A stretch of DNA of 64,000 nt, taken from positions 6,946,001-7,010,000 of the forward strand of contig OX485806.1 in assembly GCA_950295325.1 (NCBI GenBank). Direction: 5' to 3'. The notes under the pieces were generated by a model. That model saw nothing but the letters and a program-made list of their open reading frames with translations, did no database searches and was not told the origin of the DNA. Origin of the DNA: Polytrichum commune. Its lineage: Eukaryota; Streptophyta; Polytrichopsida; Polytrichales; Polytrichaceae. A program made the translations under genes and the position numbers. Position 1 is the stretch's first letter; each line of letters begins with the position of its first letter. Positions 23,280 to 34,700 of this stretch are shown piece after piece.

Positions 23280-24800
23280 AGCCCTTCAACTAGAAGGTAG
23301 GCAGTAGCCTTTGGGTAGACCTTAGAATGTATGTACATTGTAAACTAGCATGCAATGACCATGTTGTTCTCATATCGATGATCAATCTCTCTCTTGGTGG
23401 GTTAACTTTATAATAGGCTTTATTCTTTGGTTCCAAGAAACTTGGGTCTAACACACCCTTTTAATAGACTTTAATTTGGACTCAAGATTGGTTTCTCAAA
23501 TTAGGAGCATTTTTCTTGAGTTCATGCAGTTGTGATTTTTGGGGTAAGGGAGTGGTGCCACATTAGGGCTACACCTTCGGTCTAAATTTGTATTCTTGAA
23601 CAATATGTTTGTTTTATTCCATAGTTTTATTATATGAACGGTAGGAAACGAGCATTCCATTAGAAAATGCCATAATTCAAATAAAATGTCTTAATGAATG
23701 CTTCCAAGAGAAAATTATATAATTAATAAAAGAAATAAATGTATTGAAACTCATTTTGGGAACATATAGGGTGAGATCAAGAATACTCTTTGAATATACA
23801 AAATATGCCATGAATATGCACATAGCTTCATGGCCCTCCTAAAATATCCCTTAATCTTGGGTGGTTTGTAAATCTACAGGGATGTGACCCCCCCTCCCCT
23901 TTATTTACTTGGTCTGAGACTCTAGAATGCAATAGGATTAATGAGTTGCATCATATAATGCGATGATACTAGTGCATTACATATGCGAGAATACAAATGC
24001 ATCATCGCACCTAACTTAAAAAATTCAATATGCAACATGATGATGATTATCCCAATAACTTGACCAACCCAAAACCATTTCAGATTCGTCTCTACTAGTC
24101 TCTATCCATGATCTCTTGACCTTCATGGGGATTTGATTGTGCTATGCTCATCTCTAGTCCCGCTAACTACTCCAAAAACTTATTCAAACCACCTACTTAT
24201 TCCCCAAAAAAACCTAACCCTAATTCTTGGATTATGTACCATAATCTAGTTATAGTGCCCTTGATTACCCAAGGCATGGTTATGGTGACAAGGTTCCCCT
24301 AACCATTTTATATCAACCATGTCACAATGTGCCAATCCAATTAATCCTTGTTGGATCAATTCTTGAGGCCAATCCGTCCCGATCTTCCAAATATATCCTT
24401 ATTTTTGAATCCTATAACTTCTTTACTTCATATCTATTGGTCTTATTCCCATATTTGATTCTTATCTTTCTTACCTACCTAGATCCATCCTTGACATTTC
24501 GAGGGTGAAGTGTCCCTCATTCACACCTACCTTGATTGGCAATGCCATCATCTCTCTCTCCATGTATGAGAAAATCACACGTGCATTGTATATTTCCTAT
24601 TCTATGCAGCTCAATTTGGCCAATGTCTAAAAGGTACAAGGGCAAGAGCCCGAGCAACTTTCTTACATATAGAATGCCACAAGGTTCAGTGCATTACGCC
24701 ATATAATGTAAGGGTGGCAATGCATTCCATGGAAATGGACAAACTCAACTAAATGAAACCCCACTATGCATAATCTCAACTACATGAGGGATACTAGAAA
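23280..24800. other. no gene seen; low-copy spacer
   Basis: Short AT-rich frames only. Near 24560-24790 there is a phrase (agaaaatcacacgtgcattg) shared with 24960-25000 and 26365-26390, part of the dispersed LINE-associated sequence described next. Confidence 0.4.
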
Positions 24801-24811
24801 GAAAATAGAAA

Positions 24812-24920
24812 CTAACGTCAGGCAATCCGGCATAAATTTGAGCCCGTTGGCCCTACCATGCTTAAGAATCATCTTGGTGCAGGGTGGGGTGTACTGCCTA
24901 CCTTGCGGTGGGTGGGCTCT
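24812..24920 (-). repeat. LINE 3'-end hairpin repeat, copy 2
   Basis: On the minus strand the outer stem CCCCACCCTG faces CATGGTAGGG (eight of ten pairs), with an inner AAGA/TCTT pairing, then the shared 'GGGCCAACGGGCTCAAATT' segment and terminal 'TTGCCTGACGTT'. The same layout occurs at 37500-37625, directly after LINE coding sequence. The adjoining 24925-25220 is repetitive but its coding content is unrecognisable. The 207-codon frame read across this region is probably not a gene. Confidence 0.55.
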
Positions 24921-25852
24921 TGGAGGGATACCAATCATAAGCTTATTACATATTTGCATAAATACATGTATGAAAGAATCACAGGTGTATTGAAAATTTC
25001 TTCTGGTAAGTGGGCCAAGTTCCAAAGCGTACCAAGGAGAAAGGGCCTGGGTGACTTTCCCACAAACAAAACGCACAAAGACCCTCATTGCATTACATCG
25101 TGGAATGTAATGATACCAATGCAATTGCACCATCACACCCAGGGAAACTCCGATGTGTGATATCCTTGATTGTTTTGATAGAAGTTGGGGTTCTAATGGA
25201 GTTCTTTGTAAGGGAAACTCACTTGGACCCATGCCATCATGACCCAATGTACCAGCGTGCATATGAACCAATATCCTAGTAATCTTTTGTTCACCCTGTC
25301 CCATTGCACCCGTGCATATGAATGAATATCTCGGGTCAACCCAATCCCATACACCCATACACCCATGCAACCATATGTTCCCATGTCCGTATGAACCCAT
25401 CAACCATATGCATGTATGTCTATACTCATCTCATAAGCCCTCACAACCCGCCATCATGTGCCCCTTGTTGCCACCATTGCCATGTCGTCACCTTGGCTTC
25501 ATGCCCACCACCTTCCATGGGTTTCCTTACATAACATCACTCAAAGGCACCTGAGTTGTCTCGTCTCTACAATAAGGGGCTACATGGTGTCCCAGAAATC
25601 ACCCACCTTTATTCCATACGGAGCCGTACCTAGTGGTGCGGTAACCAACATTACTACCTTAACGTAGCATGACAACATTGGTTGGGTAGCAACGAAGTAT
25701 TTTATTGAAAGTACTAAACTATTATGGTAAGCGGACTCAACAAGCAACACCCTAGTGATGAGTAATGTTATGCACATACCCACCTTTTGCACTTAGTGCA
25801 TATAGATAGTAAACAAATCAGACGGTTGTATCCCAAAGCACATGTAGACTAG

Positions 25853-26071
25853 ATTGTTTTGTCTAATTAGTGTGGGTTTCCATTAGAAGTTACGTGTTGT
25901 TAAAACTTTAACCCACATTGCTGATTTTGGTCAACTAAGTTATATTATATTATATTATACAATATGCATACTAACTACTTATATTATTTGAGTAACCAAT
26001 GACAGTCTCAATAAAATGTTACAGCAGGGCACAACTCCAAACAGTAACCCACACTAACTAGACAAAACAGT
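25853..26071. mobile_element. MITE-like element, 219 bp
   Basis: The left end ATTGTTTTGTCTAATTAGTG and reversed right end ACTGTTTTGTCTAGTTAGTG match at 17 or more positions and continue 'tgggtt'. The interior is AT-rich with a (TATAT)n stretch. No duplication is clear. Confidence 0.6.
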
Positions 26072-26296
26072 GTAACACTTGGTTTTGGGTCGGGGTGGAG
26101 TGGGTTCATAACTTCATAGTAAACTTCCTTGAGGGTGCCCACCCCCTTCCCTCCTTGTTGTGGGCCTCCTTCTTCTCCTCTTTATTCTTTCCATACGGAT
26201 GGCAACTGCAACTGGAGAGATATTGTCCATTGACTCGCCTCGACTTGAAAAAAGGAAACCACAATGATCATAATGATCGTCTCAACAACCTAAAGA

Positions 26297-26311
26297 GGGG
26301 GGGGGGGGGGG
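26297..26311. repeat. G15 homopolymer
   Basis: Fifteen consecutive G residues followed by 'gatacccatag'. The minus-strand open frame across it reads as a proline run and is not a gene. Confidence 0.9.
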
Positions 26312-26549
26312 ATACCCATAGTAAACCTACCATTATGTATATTCTGGCATGTGCACGAGTACGGGTATAAAAGAATCGCATGTGCATTGAACTCTTCCAC
26401 TCGGGCGAGTGGCTCAACTCCTCCGAAACCCGCTTCCCCAGATGGTACCCAACTAATCCCCATTGTCTTTGTACTGCGTGCAGATAATTGTGGGTGAGTA
26501 CTTGGTGAGCTAGCCATATAGGCTGCGCTCTCTGATGCCATCTCCATTC

Positions 26550-26697
26550 TCCACACAGCCCCCCTGGTTTGTGTACCAGGCTTACATCATCACCACCCGC
26601 GCGCAGGTCTTCCATTTATTTCCGCGACCAATGTGATAAAACCCGGTTTTCCGCAGTTTCGGAGGTATGAATGTCGTCGATCTCCTCTACTGTAGTA
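26550..26697 (+). repeat. first unit of a degenerate tandem repeat, left part
   Basis: 'accaggcttacatcatcacc', 'ccatttatttccgc' and 'aacccggttttccgcagtttcg' recur at 33820-33910 and partly at 34040-34110. The unit is cut by the Tigger element at its TA (26696-26697), resumes for 19 bases at 28519, is cut again by the Harbinger element, and continues at 33664. Confidence 0.75.
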
Positions 26698-28516
26698 CAC
26701 CCTAACCTTGATAATGTCACACCCTCTGTTTCACCAAAAAGTGTGATATAAACAAGGTGTGACATACTTGATAATGTCACATTTTGTGCATAATGTGATA
26801 TTATCAAAAAATATGTAGGAAATCAAAATATAATTACAATTTTTTTTTAAATAACAAATACGAGACTTCAATGTTTTTGAATGTAAAATCTAATTCAAAA
26901 TTGTGAATAACAACAAGAGCACATCATAATGTGTCATTGAGATCAGGTAAAGACCTCTCACTAGAGACAAAGAAGCTTCTAATGTCACATTGTTTTGTTG
27001 ATGTTAAATGTGCAACACCAATTCTAATGAGTTTGTCATGGATTTTTTCCATTTCTAACAACTCATGAGTACTGAAAATTTGAGAACCTTGGCTAGCCAT
27101 AAAATTCAAAACATATTTAGCATATTTTTGTGCATCGCTTAGCTTCACTACTTTAGACTCATCATCACTGCTATCAACAATCAATGGGTCCACTTCCATG
27201 GAATCAAGAACTTGTTCGCCATCTTGTACTAATTGCACAAGCTCCTCAGTAGAAAATTCCACCTCAAAATCATCTTCACCTTCCATGTTTATGTACTCCA
27301 AAAGACAAAGCTTTTCTACAGGCTTGCCTTCAACATCCAAACCCAAATTTAATGCGGGGATGAGTCTACCCAATTCCAAAGTTGCTTCCTCCATTTTGGA
27401 CTTCATACGTTCATCAAGATTGTTTATATCTGCATTCCACTCTGCAGGCAATATGGCGGACTTTCTCCAACAATTTCTAATGGTTTGATCATCTAATTCA
27501 TGCCATGCCGCCACACACCATAGCATAGCTTGAAATACATCAACATTCAATTCCCCAAATCTTCATTTGAGTTGTTATCAATTTGTTGCAAAGTCCAGGC
27601 AACAAGCTTGCGCTTATAACACATTTTGAATGCTGCAATCACTCCTTGATCCAAAGGCTGAACAACTGAAGTCACATTTGGTGGAAGGAACAAGATAGTG
27701 ATATGGGAGAGTACAAAAGCATTAAACCCATCTATAACTTTCTTGACCTCACCATGAATATCATGGCTTCCTGCATTATCCATAATAATGCAAATCTTTC
27801 TGTCTTTCAATGCCATTCTTCGGTTCTCATTCTTCATCCAATGTGTAAAAACATCATCATTCATACAGGCTAAATTGTTAGAATAATAGTGTACTGTCCT
27901 ATTTGGATCAAAATTCCGAGGAAAACATCTGGGACGCGCTGCTTTGTGAATGAAAACAAGCTTCAATCGCTCCTCCCCTGAGATATTAGTGCAAAGCCCC
28001 AATGTCACACGGTCCTTCTTTTTCTTATTTCCTTTCGCCTTCCCAATATTCAAAGTCTTATAAGGAGAGGCTCTATAATACAAACTTGTCTCATCAAAAT
28101 TGAAGATGTCTTCTGGATCATATTTCTTCAATATGAATGGGATCTTTGCCATGGCCAATGCAACTCCAACTCCATCTGCATCTCCACTTTCTCCATGCAG
28201 ATAATTGAAATTACACAAGGCATCCCACTATGCCGAAAGCATTGAATGAGAGCTCATTCAATGACCCCCAATATGCTTTGCTTTAGCCCATGCTCACCCG
28301 TGAACAATAATATCGAACCCATGCCCACCCATACAATCCATCCATACTTGATATTATCACATTTACACTACGGATTTTGAAAAAAAATAGTGACATTATC
28401 AAGGGTGATAGGGATAATAACGAGGGAGTTTTACACTATGAAAATCGGTTTCAAACTTTTAGGTGACAATATCAAGGTGTTCTATTAACAAGGGTGACAT
28501 TATCAAGGTTAGACTG
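26698..28516 (-). mobile_element. pogo/Tigger-type DNA transposon, 1819 bp
   Basis: The left end CACCCTAACCTTGATAATG and reversed right end CAGTCTAACCTTGATAATG form the inverted repeat. A TA flanks each side (26696-26697, 28517-28518), as expected for the Tc1/mariner superfamily. Removing the element rebuilds 'ctgtagtatttcgg', matching 'ttagtatttcag' in the neighbouring repeat units at 33930 and 34130. The motif GTGACATTATCAAGG is repeated inside both ends. It carries a broken transposase on the minus strand. It is too short for a full element, so the N-terminal DNA-binding part has been lost. Confidence 0.9.
26924..28220 (-). pseudogene. Tigger/pogo transposase pseudogene
   Basis: The cut-and-paste DDE nuclease that would move the element is present without its N-terminal helix-turn-helix region. 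The first frame (28218 to 27547) holds 'KLHGESGDAD'-type sequence at its start, then the catalytic-type motifs FNFDETSLYY (D at about residue 42), IIMDNAGSHD (D at 147) and VVQPLDQGVI (D at 190). The second frame (27550 to 26924) continues in the next register with 'FQAMLWCVAAWHEL' and an acidic C-terminal tail, so one single-base frameshift near 27548 splits the gene. I see no plausible start codon: the first frame begins at a TTG, and upstream sequence has stops in all registers. It is probably not functional. Confidence 0.88.
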
Positions 28517-28518
28517 TA

Positions 28519-28537
28519 TTTCGGAAAACGGACGTCA
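28519..28537 (+). repeat. tandem-repeat remnant between two transposons
   Basis: Nineteen bases, 'tttcggaaaacggacgtca', remain between the right TA of Tigger and the left end of Harbinger. The same words occur at 33942-33960 and 34588-34605 in the uninterrupted units. The last three bases (TCA) are the Harbinger target duplication. Confidence 0.85.
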
Positions 28538-28853
28538 GAGCATCTCCACTAGGACTCTCGACCAGGTTCTGTAAAAGGAGTTGACACGGGTTGTGTGCAA
28601 GGCCACATGCAGGGCATGTGTTTGTGAGGTATTTTGCAGCCCCAGCACGCATGCTGAAATTGGCTCTTCACCCAAATGGACCCGCTCTGCGATTCTGGTG
28701 GTGCCCGTTTTCAACACGAGGGTCCCGCGGTCAAAGAACTGGATTGGTCTTCCCGCCAAGGATCATCAGGGCATCCCAACTCAAACCAGGGGTTTTCTCT
28801 CGCTGTGAGCTTCACAATTGTTGTTTTTTGGTTTTTTTTCTTTCCTTGAAGCT

Positions 28854-29963
28854 ATGGTAGGTTCTTCTTCACACTCCAAAAGGCTTTGTGGGTGGCTTCA
28901 AGAATGGTACGATGATGACGAAGAAGAGGGGTACTTCTTTGGGTAGCTGCTACAGCGTTTGCGAGAGAGTACTGAAGAAGAAGATCCCGTGTCGGTAGTG
29001 CGGTGGGGCTCGAAGCCAGGGAGGGCTTTGAACTTGGATAGGGAGAGGGGTGCAGGACATGATAGACTATGGAAAGATTATTTTGCTCCCAACCATGTTT
29101 ACGATGAATCTATTTTCAAGCGAAGGTTCTGGATGACAAGTTTGCAAATATGACGATTATTTTGTTCAAAAACCTAATTGTGTGGGAGTTCTTGGACTGT
29201 CACCTTTACATAAATGCACATTGGCCTTGAGGATGATGGCATATGGGGTATGTGTTGATGCTACTGATGAATATTGTAGCATAGAGCATAGCTATGGAGT
29301 CCCTCAAGAGATTTGTCTTGGCCATTCAAGTATGTTTTGAGAGGATTTATCTATAGTAGCCCACAGGGGATGACATTCAAAAGCAACTTCACATTAACTC
29401 TAACCGTGGATTCCTCTGTATGTTTGGCAGCTTGGATTGCATGCACTAGGAGTGGAAAAATTGCCTAGTTGGATGGCAAGGGTGGTAAACGGACAAGGAT
29501 AGGAAGAAGTCTATTATTTTGGAGGCAATAGTTGATCAAAGTCTATGGATTAGGCATGCGTTTTTCGGTTTACCAGGAGGAAACAATGACCTGAATGTTT
29601 TGGATAGGTCCCCCTTGGTGGCGAATTGTTGAGGCAAAAGGGATCACGTTTCTCATTCCAGGGCAATGGGAAAACCTATCCAAGGTACTATTTGCAAGCG
29701 AATGGAATTTATCCCCAGTGGAGTTGTTTTGTACAAACAATCCACAAGCACAAGGTGAGAAATGCTCATACTTTGCACAAATGCAAGGAGGAGCAAGGAA
29801 GGATGTGGAGAGGTGTTTTGGAGTGTTCCAAGCCCGGTGGGCCATTACTCACAACCCCGTGCAACAGTGGGACCCCAAGATGATATCCAACATCATGTTT
29901 GCTTGCATTGTCTTACACAATATGATCTTAGAGGATGAACTCAATGCTAACTTGGAACCTTAA
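28854..29963 (+). pseudogene. Harbinger DDE transposase pseudogene
   Basis: This would be the nuclease of the surrounding PIF/Harbinger element. The sequence starts at ATG 28854 with a Ser-rich, then acidic stretch. The family pattern follows in several registers: the first Asp in GSLDCMH (about 29431-29451), the second in the GLPGGNNDLNVLDRSP region (about 29570-29615), and the Glu in ARKDVERCFGVFQARW (about 29794-29841), ending with 'FACIVLHNMILEDE'. Stops and at least three frameshifts separate these blocks, for example within 29450-29700. The last uninterrupted frame is 29595-29963. It is inactive as it stands but clearly recognisable. Confidence 0.9.
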
Positions 29964-30199
29964 TATGACCCCAATGCACCTAACAACCTATGAAGGGGTG
30001 TGACATTTGAGCAATATAGAGACTTTGTGGGTGAAGTAGAAGATAGCAATTTTCATTACAATATGAGGAATGACCTCATTGAACATTTTTGGGCCTTCAA
30101 AGGCCAATGTATATTCTAGTCATTATAAATCTATGAATAAAATCTACTTTGGCTATTCAAGTACAAATCAATGTCCTCTTGACTATCTTCTTGTTAGAT

Positions 30200-31930
30200 C
30201 CTTCTAACTTCTGAGCCAATTTGTTCTACACCATTGCAAGCATGTTCTCCTAAACCCCAAAAAGTGATTATTAAGAAACATGGAGGCAAATTCTGGTCCC
30301 GATTGGTGATTAGGAGGCATCATGCGAATGGAATGTGCCAGTGCATACATTTGGTGATTCCGCACTTGGGTTGCCGGAATGCACTCCTCCGTATTGGCCT
30401 CATCCTCAAATTATCCACCCTATCACCCCTTCCATCCACACTCCCCACATGAGGGGCCGGAATCCCATTCCCCAAGGCCCCACCTCTTGAAATTTCTGCT
30501 CCCCGGCCTTGCACTTGCAAATTCCCCACCGGCACACCCTTGCCTCGCACATTTCCTTGGCGCCCTGCTTTGCCATGCATTGTGCCAACCTCACCTCGCC
30601 CCATCGCTGAATTATCCATCCCAAGTTGACCAACAATTGAATTTGGGGCATCCTGGCCCCATGCACCCTCCCACACACCATGTCAAGCCAATTTGACTAC
30701 TCCAACATCCTTACAACTGAACCCAACATCCCCGCAGGCCACCCCAACATCCCCCGAACCGAATCCAACATCCTCACAACCCATCCCAACACCCTCATTC
30801 CCCAACTCAGTCCACTCATCACCTTGACGTGCATCCAATTCCTTATCCTTGTTTTGTACTACTGTTAGTTGGGCCAATGCTAGTTCTCGGGCCCAAACTC
30901 TTTCTTTGAGCTTCGGCAACTCCTCCTTCCTCCTCAATTCCACATATTATTCTGCATCCTCTCCATGCAAATCAACGGGTTTCTTGGAAAACAAAGCCAA
31001 TGCGCCAACATCATGCATAATTTTAGCCTTTGAAGATGTTGCAGTAGCCATTTCGATGGAAGCCTTGGCATGCGCCTTGAGGAAGATGTCATTTGATTTT
31101 GATCTTGTGTGGTCAATCATGGCTGCCTTGTTTCCCTGGGGCCTCCTCACCATCAAATTCGGTGGCTCCACCCCGACTTCAACCTTGAATCCGTCTTTAG
31201 ATAATGACTTCCTAGCCCGCATCCTTTTTGTGGTGTGGTTGTTTTGGCTACTTCCCAAATACGATTTATTCAAGCTAGGAATCTCTTTGACAATAAGCCA
31301 TCAATGCATGTAAACAAACATTGCACCCTTCACATTTCAACACTGGTACAAATCCAAGGCTTGGGCAATGACATCCCCATCAGACGTCCTAGACTCCCCC
31401 AAATCTTCGCATTGTGCATGATGGCCGGCAAATTTGGCCACATCATGTTTAATAACAAACCACTTCATCTCCAAACTAGGATAACTTTTTTGCTCTCTCC
31501 CCATAAGATGCCTAATATTGTAATCTTCACATATTTGTGTCCAAAATGCAGTTTATTTCTGGTTGTTACCTACAATAGGGTTTTGACATATACTCAAAAA
31601 ACTCCTACAAAGTTGGCACTCTTTGTTTTGACTAAAATTCCTACCCTTCCACACTTGCGATTGGGATCCATTACACAAACTGGTAGGATAGATACAAGTG
31701 CTCACCACACCTTGCTCAACCGCAAGTCCTTGTCCTCCATCAGCAACTTGCTCTGTAATGCGACCTCGCTCGAAAACTCTCATTATTGCAGCAACATAAT
31801 TTGACGTTGGGATGTTGTTAAGTTGCTCCTCCTGTGCCAAAAATCTTTGGTCAAAATTTGTAGCATCGTCCCCGGTGGTGGCGACAGTAGCACTCCTTAC
31901 CGCATACTCAATGGCATGCCCTCGCACTAC
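30200..31930 (-). pseudogene. Harbinger ORF1 (trihelix/Myb-like partner) pseudogene
   Basis: PIF/Harbinger elements need a second protein, a DNA-binding ORF1 that recruits the transposase. Read on the minus strand, 31545 to 31360 gives the pattern FW..I.EDYN, SYPSLEMKWFVIKHDVAKF, then GESRTSDGDVIAQALDLY, as in plant trihelix-like ORF1 proteins. Next come 'VRRPQGNKAAM' (about 31140-31170) and a charged helical region with 'RRKEELPKLKERVWAREL' (about 30870-30935). The part beyond 30690 is low-complexity Gly/Asp repeats. Stops and frameshifts interrupt it (breaks near 31552 and 30944). It converges on the transposase. Confidence 0.75.
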
Positions 31931-32860
31931 AAAAGCTCCCAGCTCCGCAACTCGCCCTGCCCGCTCTGCAGTGCTTCCCCCTAGCTTCGCGGTGCTTCCT
32001 CCCTACCCGCTCTCAGGAACCCTCTACAAACATGTTCTCCCCCTGGGCGCCATATTTGCGGGTCTACTATTCACGTACCCACCCATCCGGTCTTTCGTGC
32101 ATGGTTGTCGCAACCCTTGCTAAGCCCCTTAACAACATTGGTCATTTTTCAATTCTAGCAAGGGTCACAAGCCCTAACCCTTCGCATTCCGCCATGCAAA
32201 TGGTTTGCTCTCCATACCACGAACCTCTTAGTTCATAGGAGGGGGACCAACCCTCTTACATTTGCATTTGGGACTCACCCCTTAATCGGTAACCAAAGGT
32301 AAGATGTAGACTTCCATCCATGGAAGTCCAATCTTAGTTGATCATTGTGTTATTGGAGCAACACTACAACAACCTGAACCATACTATGCCCCCATCTTGG
32401 GCCAATGCATGTGGAGGCCGTGTCATTTGGCCTCAAATGGGTTTGGCGGCCACACCGCCTCACCCATATAAGCCTCTAGGTCTTTTGGCATGGTTCTTAC
32501 CCCACCATCAAGAAATCTTTTGTCTCTCTACCAAGAGTTGGGGCCAAGTAGACATTTTCCCTTAGCCGCTGGGGCTAGAAGCCCTCAGCAGCTTCAGATC
32601 AGCATAACTTCCTTGTATGATCTTTGATGCTCACATACGACCACTCCATTGTCATCTACGTTTCACATAGATGCTAATGGATGCCTCACTTGCCCCATTT
32701 GGGCAAGTATTGAGGAAGTTATGCCTGTTCAAACCTTGGCAGTCCCAGGAGCCACTGTTGCACCAGGGCGTTGTCCCGGGACAGCGCCCCACTCAGATTG
32801 TCATATCTCTTAGCTCACACCTCCGATTGAGATGTTCTTGAGCATTTAAGAATCCAAACA
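31931..32860. other. right non-coding arm of the Harbinger element
   Basis: I see no convincing gene. The plus-strand frame 31812-32123 lies opposite the start of ORF1 and looks like a shadow. Confidence 0.5.
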
Positions 32861-32865
32861 GCATA

Positions 32866-33252
32866 AGGTAGGGGTGGCAATTTCCGTGCGGGTCCTAAAG
32901 TCGACCCCTATGTCGGAAGCACCTATTTAGGTGCTTTTACTTGGGTTTACAAAAGCACCTATCAAGGTGCTTTTACCGTTCACAGCGCTGCCAACATTTC
33001 ATTGGCTGCCAGCGGTCGGTTTTAGAAATCCACCCTGTGGATATACCACGTACCCTATGTGCGAGTGTTGGTCACTCTACAAGGTTTCTTTTAAAAATTC
33101 GTAGGAAATCATAAACATGCTGGAAAATTTTGATTTTTTCATAGTTGCTCTTGCACCAGCTTTGCGGAGCGCTCAAAATTTATAAAAAAATAATTTCAGC
33201 ATCCCAACTAGACACATATGAAATTTGGACGGAAATTGCCACCCCTACCTTA
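32866..33252. mobile_element. small inverted-repeat element nested in Harbinger
   Basis: The left end AAGGTAGGGGTGGCAATTTC and the reversed right end are identical for the first 21 bases or more (through CCGT). Inside, two adjacent hairpins share the AAGCACCT...AGGTGCTT stem (about 32919-32938 and 32952-32976). There is no open frame. The flanks TAA and TTA are not an exact duplication. Confidence 0.65.
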
Positions 33253-33663
33253 AGCTATGCATGGCTCATGGCATTACCCTCGTGCCTCCTAGTCTTCGTG
33301 GGTGGGAGGTGTTCCCAACGCCCAGGGCCCTCACCCACACTAGGATCACTTGGGCCCTCCCACCAACAGCGCCACAAGTCCCGGGTGTCACTATGGGGTC
33401 CCCCTTGTGCCCATGGTGTTTTGGACACTCCTCATGGAGAGGTACGCGACAATGGTCAACTTCTAAAAATGTAAAAGCGTGAGAAATGCAACGCCCTGGA
33501 GAATCGTGGAATTTGTAGAGTGGAGGCCATATAAATTGGAGGGAGAAGGTTGTTTGACCACATACAAAGTTGTTGTTGGGGCCATTTGTGACCCTGCCTA
33601 GCCCACTCCCGCCATTTTTCCATATGCAAAGCATGGTCGAGAGTCCTAGTAAAGATGCTCTCA

Positions 33664-34700
33664 CATAGACAAAGGTAAAAGAATAGAAAAAGGAACGTTA
33701 ATGTTTTTACACCGATATGCAAAGTTTGTTCATCACTTCCTTCCCATAGTCGTGTGTGGTCATGGGGGTGGCGAAAGTGGCTGCTTAAACTTAGTACCTA
33801 GTTTTATCAGGTACTAGGCTTACATCATCACCCATGGGTTTTCCTGTGAGCTCCATTTATTTCCACTGCTAATATGATATCTCTTAACCCGGTTTTCCGC
33901 AATTTCGAAGGCATGATTGTGGTCAATCTCCTTTAGTATTTCAGAAAACGGACGTCATCTAGACAAGGTAAAGGAAAAGAAAAAAGAACGTCAATGTTTT
34001 CACATGGATATGCAAAGTCCGTTTACCACCCGTCGGTCTTCCCATGAGCTCCATTTAATTCCGATGCCAATATGATATCGTAACCCGGTTTTCTTACAAT
34101 TAATAAGGTAATGAGGTCAATCTTCTCTATTGTAGTATTTCAGAAGACAAACATCACATAGACGATGTAATGAAAAAAAAAGAAGGAATGTCAATGTTTT
34201 TTACATGAATATGCGAAGTCCGTTCGTCACTTCCTTCCTAGAGTCATGTATGGTCATGGGGGTGGCGGAAGTGGCTGCTTAAGCTCAATACCTATTTTCA
34301 GAGGTGGATCGTGGACAAGGTAAAAGAAAACAAAAAAGGAACGTCAATGATTTTACACGGATACGCGAAGTGTGTTCATCACTTCCTTCCCATAGCCGTG
34401 TGGTCATGAGGGTGACGGAAATGGTTGCTTCAACTTAGTATCTATTTTCATAAGTGGACCATAGGTTAGTGTCAATATTTTGTTATCTATAGTTTGCTAT
34501 AGTAGATGTGTGTTAATAGGGATTTTAACCATATTATATCTTAATCCATATTTTTGCCATTAATGTATGTGGTCAATCTCCACTACTATTTCGGAAAACG
34601 GACGTCTCACAAACAAGGAAAAAAAAACAAAAAAGGAACATCAATAGTTTTTTACACTAACATATGAAGTGCATTCACCATTTCCTTCTCATAGTTGTGT
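33664..34700 (+). repeat. degenerate tandem repeat, about four further units
   Basis: Recurring words are 'cggaaaacggacgtc', 'aaaaggaacgtcaatg', 'atatgcgaagtccgttc', 'cacttccttcccatag' and 'catgggggtggcgg(a/c)agtgg'. Spacing varies (about 150-300 bp) because parts of the unit are missing in some copies. It continues the unit cut by Tigger and Harbinger, and supplies the empty-site sequence for both insertions. Non-coding. Confidence 0.8.

Larger units (their letters stand above)
28538..33660. mobile_element. complete PIF/Harbinger transposon, 5123 bp
   Basis: The left end GAGCATCTCCACTAGGACTC and the reversed right end GAGCATCTTTACTAGGACTC agree over about 27 bp (25 matches). TCA flanks both sides (28535-28537, 33661-33663). 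Precise removal rebuilds 'gacgtcacatagac', which matches 'acatcacatagacg' at 34151-34165. It contains a broken transposase on the plus strand and a broken trihelix-type ORF1 on the minus strand, arranged convergently. A 0.4-kb smaller element has inserted near its right end. Confidence 0.9.

Noticed and set aside
24780-25403. 207-residue minus-strand open frame
   Set aside because: It runs through the LINE 3' hairpin repeat and low-complexity 'acccatac' sequence. Homologous repeats elsewhere are not open, and no motif is present.
30379-31313. Plus-strand frames opposite Harbinger ORF1 (30379-30696 and 30849-31313)
   Set aside because: The minus strand carries the trihelix-like ORF1 pattern. 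The plus frames are proline/serine-rich shadows.
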